Of a DNA stretch of 8,537 nucleotides, positions 6,046-8,537 are shown one piece after another. Within the stretch, counting starts at the first letter, position 1; each line of letters opens with the position of its first letter. The notes beneath the pieces were generated by a model. The model was not told the DNA's origin. It ran no database searches and saw nothing but the letters and a program-made list of their open reading frames with translations. The stretch is from a bacterium (GTDB taxonomy: Bacteria; Ratteibacteria; UBA8468; B48-G9; JAFGKM01), in the NCBI GenBank assembly GCA_023230585.1, contig JALNXB010000072.1, forward strand, positions 1-8,537, in the 5' to 3' direction. A program made the translations under genes and the position numbers.

Positions 6046-6876
6046 CTATTTAATAGTTTCAAAAAGGTTTTTAAGATATTTAACCCCTTTAATCATTGCT
6101 TCTTCTGGTGTATACTCAGAACCTTCGTATTCAAAATTTATATAACCTTTATAATTATCTTCTGACATTATTTTTACAATTGCTGGATAATCAAGAATAC
6201 CTTCTCCTGTTAAAGCTGCCTTGTAATGTTTCCCGTCTGCTCCAATTCTACCATTAACATCATCCAATACCCAATCTTTAAAGTGTGTATGAGCAATATA
6301 GTTTTTAGATTTGGTGTATCCTTCAACTGGGTCTTCCCCACCTGTTACCATATTACCAGGGTCGTAAGTAATCTTTAAATCGGGTATCTCCTTGATAGCC
6401 TCATCCATATCCGAAGAAATAATAAAAGGAGCGGTATGTTGTGGAAAATGTTCAAGCGTTATGGCTACATTATATTTTTGTGCAATTAAAATAGCATCTT
6501 TTAACCCTTCAATACAATTCCTTCTGCTCTCATCTCTTGTTAATCCTGGTTTACCTGTTAAAGGAAGCATTATTTTATCGGTGCCAAGAATAAGAGCGAT
6601 TTCAATACCTTTTTCTATATTATTTAAGCCAGGTTGTCTCGATTTTTTATCGGGGAAATTGATATCAGTAAAAAAAGTGTAACATATTGTTTTTATACCA
6701 AAATCGTCACAAATTCTTCTTACTTCTTTTGGTTCAGTATCATAAGTAGTAATCCAATCTATGGCATCTAAACCGAGTTCTTTTGTAAATCGACATAACT
6801 CTACGATATCTTTGTTCTTTTTCCATTCCCCTCTTGCGATTGTGTAAGACATCATTGAAATCTGTTTATATTCCAT
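6046..6876 (-). CDS. Sugar phosphate isomerase/epimerase-like TIM-barrel protein
   Basis: The 276-residue protein belongs to the xylose-isomerase-like/AP-endonuclease-2 TIM-barrel superfamily, whose members use a divalent metal to isomerise or epimerise sugars and inositols. The expected metal ligands are visible in order: E142 in TLEHFPQH, D172 in TYDPGNM, H198 in HTHFKD and E249 in NFEYEG. GEGILDYP (224-231) before the last strand is also typical. No signal peptide is present, so it is cytosolic. The ATG at 6876 is chosen because AAGGAG ends about 6 bases upstream. An in-frame GTG at 6891 would place that ribosome site inside the gene. It has its own promoter (6944-6973) and probably shares a pathway with the aminotransferase downstream. 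The precise substrate is unknown. Confidence 0.88.
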   Translation of the reverse strand: MEYKQISMMSYTIARGEWKKNKDIVELCRFTKELGLDAIDWITTYDTEPKEVRRICDDFGIKTICYTFFTDINFPDKKSRQPGLNNIEKGIEIALILGTDKIMLPLTGKPGLTRDESRRNCIEGLKDAILIAQKYNVAITLEHFPQHTAPFIISSDMDEAIKEIPDLKITYDPGNMVTGGEDPVEGYTKSKNYIAHTHFKDWVLDDVNGRIGADGKHYKAALTGEGILDYPAIVKIMSEDNYKGYINFEYEGSEYTPEEAMIKGVKYLKNLFETIK

Positions 6877-6943
6877 ATCTCTCTCCTTCACCCCAAAAAT
6901 ATGTTGTGAGGGGTTATTATAAATTAAATATTTATAGTTTTAT

Positions 6944-6973
6944 ACTATACAATATCAGTATATAAATAGTCAA
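6944..6973 (-). promoter_or_regulatory. Sigma-70-type promoter for the epimerase-aminotransferase pair
   Basis: Minus-strand TTGACT (6968-6973) and TATAGT (6944-6949) each match the consensus at five of six positions and are separated by 18 bases. Transcription would start near 6937, giving a leader of about 60 bases that ends in the AAGGAG before the ATG at 6876. The leader contains a small CCCC/GGGG pairing (around 6892-6914) just before the ribosome site. This is the best promoter match I found in the window. Confidence 0.6.
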
Positions 6974-7002
6974 ATCTTAATTTGTAGTAAATTAGGACAA
7001 TA

Positions 7003-8079
7003 CTATTTTTTTGAATATATTTTACCGGGCAATTCAACAATCAAACCTTTTATAAGTAAACTTAGCAAAGAATCAGAAACCTCTCTATGTTTTAACTCTG
7101 AAACTGATAATAATTCTTCGATGTGCATCTTTTTGTTTCCAATAGTTGCAAGTATCTTATTTTCGGTCTTTGTTAAACCCTTATGAGTAATTTTTTTAGT
7201 TTTTTTAGGGATTTTTAACTCAAGATTTAATGAATCTAAAATATCTTGAGTGTTTTCAACCAATAAAGCACCTTCTTTCAAAAGGTAATTTACGCCTTTT
7301 GAAAAAATATTATCAACCTGCCCTGGTAAAGCAAAAATTTCTCGACCTTGGTCAAGAGCGCAATTTGCTGTAATGAGAGCACCACTTCTTTGACCTGCTT
7401 CTATCACAAGCACACCTTTAGATAAACCAGAAACAATTCTGTTTCTTATGGGGAAATGAGAAGGTTCTGGTCTTGCAGAAAAATTAAACTCAGTAATTAT
7501 AGCGCCGTTATTATCTAATATTCTTTCTGCAAGTTTAAAATTATCTCTTGGGTAAAAATTGTTAAAACCTGAGCCAAGAACTCCAACTGTTTTACCTGCT
7601 CCTTTTAGTGCTCCCTTATGGGCTGCTGTATCGATACCTCTTGCAAGTCCGCTTATGATAGTAAACCCTAAATAGGCAAGTTCAATTGCAAATTTTTCTG
7701 CCATTCTTCTTCCATACAAAGACGGATTGCGAGTGCCGATAATGGCTATAGTTTGCTCTGTTTTAGGTATTTTACCTTTAACGTAGAGCATAAAGGGAGG
7801 CGCATATATTTGTTTTAGAAGGTAGGGGTAATCTGCATCTTCTCTGGTAAGAATTTTAACATTCTGTTGACGGCAAAACCTAATCTCGTCTTGCCAAGGT
7901 AACTCTTCCCATTTGAGTATTTTTGCAACAACATTTTTAGGAACACTTGCTTCTCGTAATTCAATTTCTGATAATTGAAAAACCTTATCTATTGAGCCAG
8001 CTATTTTTAAAAGTTTCTTTAATCTCGCTGGACCCAATCCAGAAAGGTTCGCACATATCCAAAATTTTTTTTCTTCCAT
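7003..8079 (-). CDS. dprA: DNA-processing protein DprA (DNA protecting protein, Smf)
   Basis: DprA binds incoming single-stranded DNA during natural transformation and loads RecA onto it; it is also common in bacteria not known to be competent. The 358-residue product has the full three-part layout. An N-terminal helix-hairpin-helix/SAM-like region includes LSGLGPARLKKLL (12-24). The Rossmann-like DprA core spans about 80-285 with SGLARGID (143-150), FPIRNRIVSGLS (209-220), EAGQRSGAL (227-235) and LPGQ (251-254). A C-terminal winged-helix region covers about 302-356. There is no Shine-Dalgarno sequence before the ATG. The sequence just upstream (a -10-like TATAAA 12 bases before the start) suggests a very short leader. 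It is separated from the epimerase gene by 126 bp containing that gene's promoter. Confidence 0.96.
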   Translation of the reverse strand: MEEKKFWICANLSGLGPARLKKLLKIAGSIDKVFQLSEIELREASVPKNVVAKILKWEELPWQDEIRFCRQQNVKILTREDADYPYLLKQIYAPPFMLYVKGKIPKTEQTIAIIGTRNPSLYGRRMAEKFAIELAYLGFTIISGLARGIDTAAHKGALKGAGKTVGVLGSGFNNFYPRDNFKLAERILDNNGAIITEFNFSARPEPSHFPIRNRIVSGLSKGVLVIEAGQRSGALITANCALDQGREIFALPGQVDNIFSKGVNYLLKEGALLVENTQDILDSLNLELKIPKKTKKITHKGLTKTENKILATIGNKKMHIEELLSVSELKHREVSDSLLSLLIKGLIVELPGKIYSKK

Positions 8080-8091
8080 ATTAAATTAAGG

Positions 8092-8120
8092 TTTATATTC
8101 AATAAAACTTATCTCGTCTA
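8092..8120 (-). promoter_or_regulatory. Possible dprA promoter with very short leader
   Basis: On the minus strand TAGACG (8115-8120) and TATAAA (8092-8097) are spaced 17 bases apart, matching the sigma-70 consensus at four and five of six positions. The -10 element ends 12 bases before the ATG, so the leader would be only about five bases. This would explain the missing ribosome binding site. A 10-bp palindrome, TGAATATTCA (8131-8140), lies just upstream of the -35. Confidence 0.35.
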
Positions 8121-8150
8121 TTGAGAACTGTGAATATTCAGTGAACTCTC

Positions 8151-8240
8151 CTCATTCCTTTTCCGCCTACGGCGACTTGTCTCGAGTACCTCCGAGGGGG
8201 TAAAACTCGCAAGACTAACTACAAAGGACGGAATGGGGGG
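8151..8240. repeat. Bipartite inverted-repeat element, copy 2
   Basis: It begins with CATTCCTTTTCCGCC and the palindrome CGCCTACGGCG (8164-8174), and ends with GACGGAATGGGGGG (8227-8240). It shares both ends with the element at 207-277, including ACTCGCAA before the right end. The middle differs and is about 20 bases longer, holding the CTTGTCTCGAGTA segment also found at 4547-4560. Confidence 0.7.
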
Positions 8241-8270
8241 CTGTGTTACCTTCTACTCGCCAATTTTACC

Positions 8271-8291
8271 ATCCTGAACTTGTTTCAGGAT
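8271..8291. repeat. Dispersed hairpin, compensated-stem variant (CTTGT loop)
   Basis: ATCCTGAA (8271-8278), CTTGT (8279-8283) and TTCAGGAT (8284-8291) make a perfect 8-bp stem with a 5-nt loop. Read on the minus strand the loop is ACAAG. Compared with the hairpin at 8331-8351, three stem positions differ and in each case both partners changed (T-A to C-G, C-G to T-A, G-C to A-T), so pairing is fully kept. It lies 30 bases from the other copy and in the opposite orientation. Confidence 0.8.
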
Positions 8292-8321
8292 CTCTAACCT
8301 AACCCACGCAAAAGTGGTAGC

Positions 8322-8359
8322 AAAAACGAGATTCCGGATCAAGTCCGGAATGACATATA
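8322..8359. repeat. Dispersed hairpin repeat, copy 3 (TCAAG loop)
   Basis: Stem ATTCCGGA (8331-8338)/TCCGGAAT (8344-8351) with loop TCAAG. The whole 38-base block is identical to 2-39. As in copy 1, on the minus strand the stem is followed by CTCG and a T-run. Here it lies upstream of dprA rather than after a gene, so terminating the genes in this window cannot be its job at this place. Confidence 0.85.
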
Positions 8360-8537
8360 AGGGAAAACCTCATCCCATTAACTTCTTTGTAAACCCCTGA
8401 GGATTGTCCATATTCCTTCGCAAATACAACTACCCCCCCTCATCCTTTCTTGCCCTACGGGCTTCAGTCAGCGGGCTCACCGACTCGCCCTTTGTGCTAT
8501 ACAGTGCTCATTATTCTTCGCACCAGCACTCTTCTCC

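Larger units (their letters stand above)
8121..8537. other. Repeat island upstream of dprA
   Basis: Apart from the possible dprA promoter, the 458 bases from 8080 to the window end hold no supportable gene on either strand. They contain the second full copy of the bipartite element (8151-8240), the ATCCTGAA-stem hairpin (8271-8291), the third TCAAG-loop hairpin (8322-8359), and a degenerate relative of the bipartite element from 8433 with its own GCCCTACGGGC palindrome (8452-8462). The last ~70 bases show nothing recognisable. I looked for a tRNA there and found none. Confidence 0.65.

Noticed and set aside
6877..6891. GTG start five codons upstream for the epimerase
   Set aside because: The AAGGAG lies between this GTG and the ATG at 6876 and is ideally placed for the ATG.
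6978..6994. Perfect 6-bp stem (TAATTT/AAATTA) just after dprA as a terminator
   Set aside because: The stem is made only of A-T pairs and has no T-run after it, so it would be too weak for an intrinsic terminator.
8440..8537. Possible tRNA or other structured RNA at the right end
   Set aside because: The GCCCTACGGGC hairpin is short, and I found no T-loop consensus, anticodon arm or acceptor pairing. It fits a degenerate repeat better.

Overview
The window is an AT-rich bacterial segment in which all seven recognisable protein genes lie on the minus strand. Read in the direction of transcription, from high to low coordinates, they are: dprA (DNA-processing protein), a sugar-phosphate isomerase/epimerase-like TIM barrel, a DegT/DnrJ/EryC1/StrS-type PLP aminotransferase, amaP (Asp23-domain membrane anchor), a ThiD2 protein with a decayed ThiE-like C-terminal half, ftsH and folE. 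No convincing plus-strand gene, RNA gene, CRISPR array or insertion sequence with a transposase is visible.

The organism cannot be fixed from this window. AT-rich coding sequence, a ThiD2-ThiE protein, an AmaP homologue and an aminotransferase/TIM-barrel epimerase pair would suit an uncultured candidate-phylum or PVC-like bacterium (Omnitrophota, Lentisphaerota or similar). This is an impression of gene content and was not tested phylogenetically.

Layout. Positions 8080-8537 form a gene-poor repeat island upstream of dprA. The 7003-8079 gene is dprA. A well-formed sigma-70-like promoter (6944-6973) precedes the epimerase (6046-6876), which is followed after 67 bp by the aminotransferase (4701-5978); these two probably act in one amino-sugar or aminocyclitol pathway. 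A second repeat island (4386-4700) separates them from a compact cluster, amaP - thiD2/thiE-like - ftsH - folE. In that cluster thiD2 overlaps ftsH by 11 bp and ftsH overlaps folE by 44 bp, so these three are almost certainly translated from one transcript. A third repeat island (1-354) lies downstream of folE and begins with a terminator-like copy of a dispersed hairpin.

The genes themselves are mostly housekeeping: membrane proteolysis (FtsH), envelope stress anchoring (AmaP), pterin/folate entry (FolE), thiamin precursor phosphorylation (ThiD2) and DNA uptake/recombination (DprA). The most unusual material is in two places. One is the C-terminal half of the ThiD2 protein, which keeps a ThiE-like order of segments but has lost the visible ThiE active-site motifs. 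The other is the set of intergenic islands, which share a family of 21-nt hairpins (8-bp stem, 5-nt loop). Those hairpins have three different stem sequences, with compensatory changes between two of them, while the loop stays close to CAAG/CTTG. The islands also share a second, longer bipartite repeat. I found no complete, clearly new multi-gene system.
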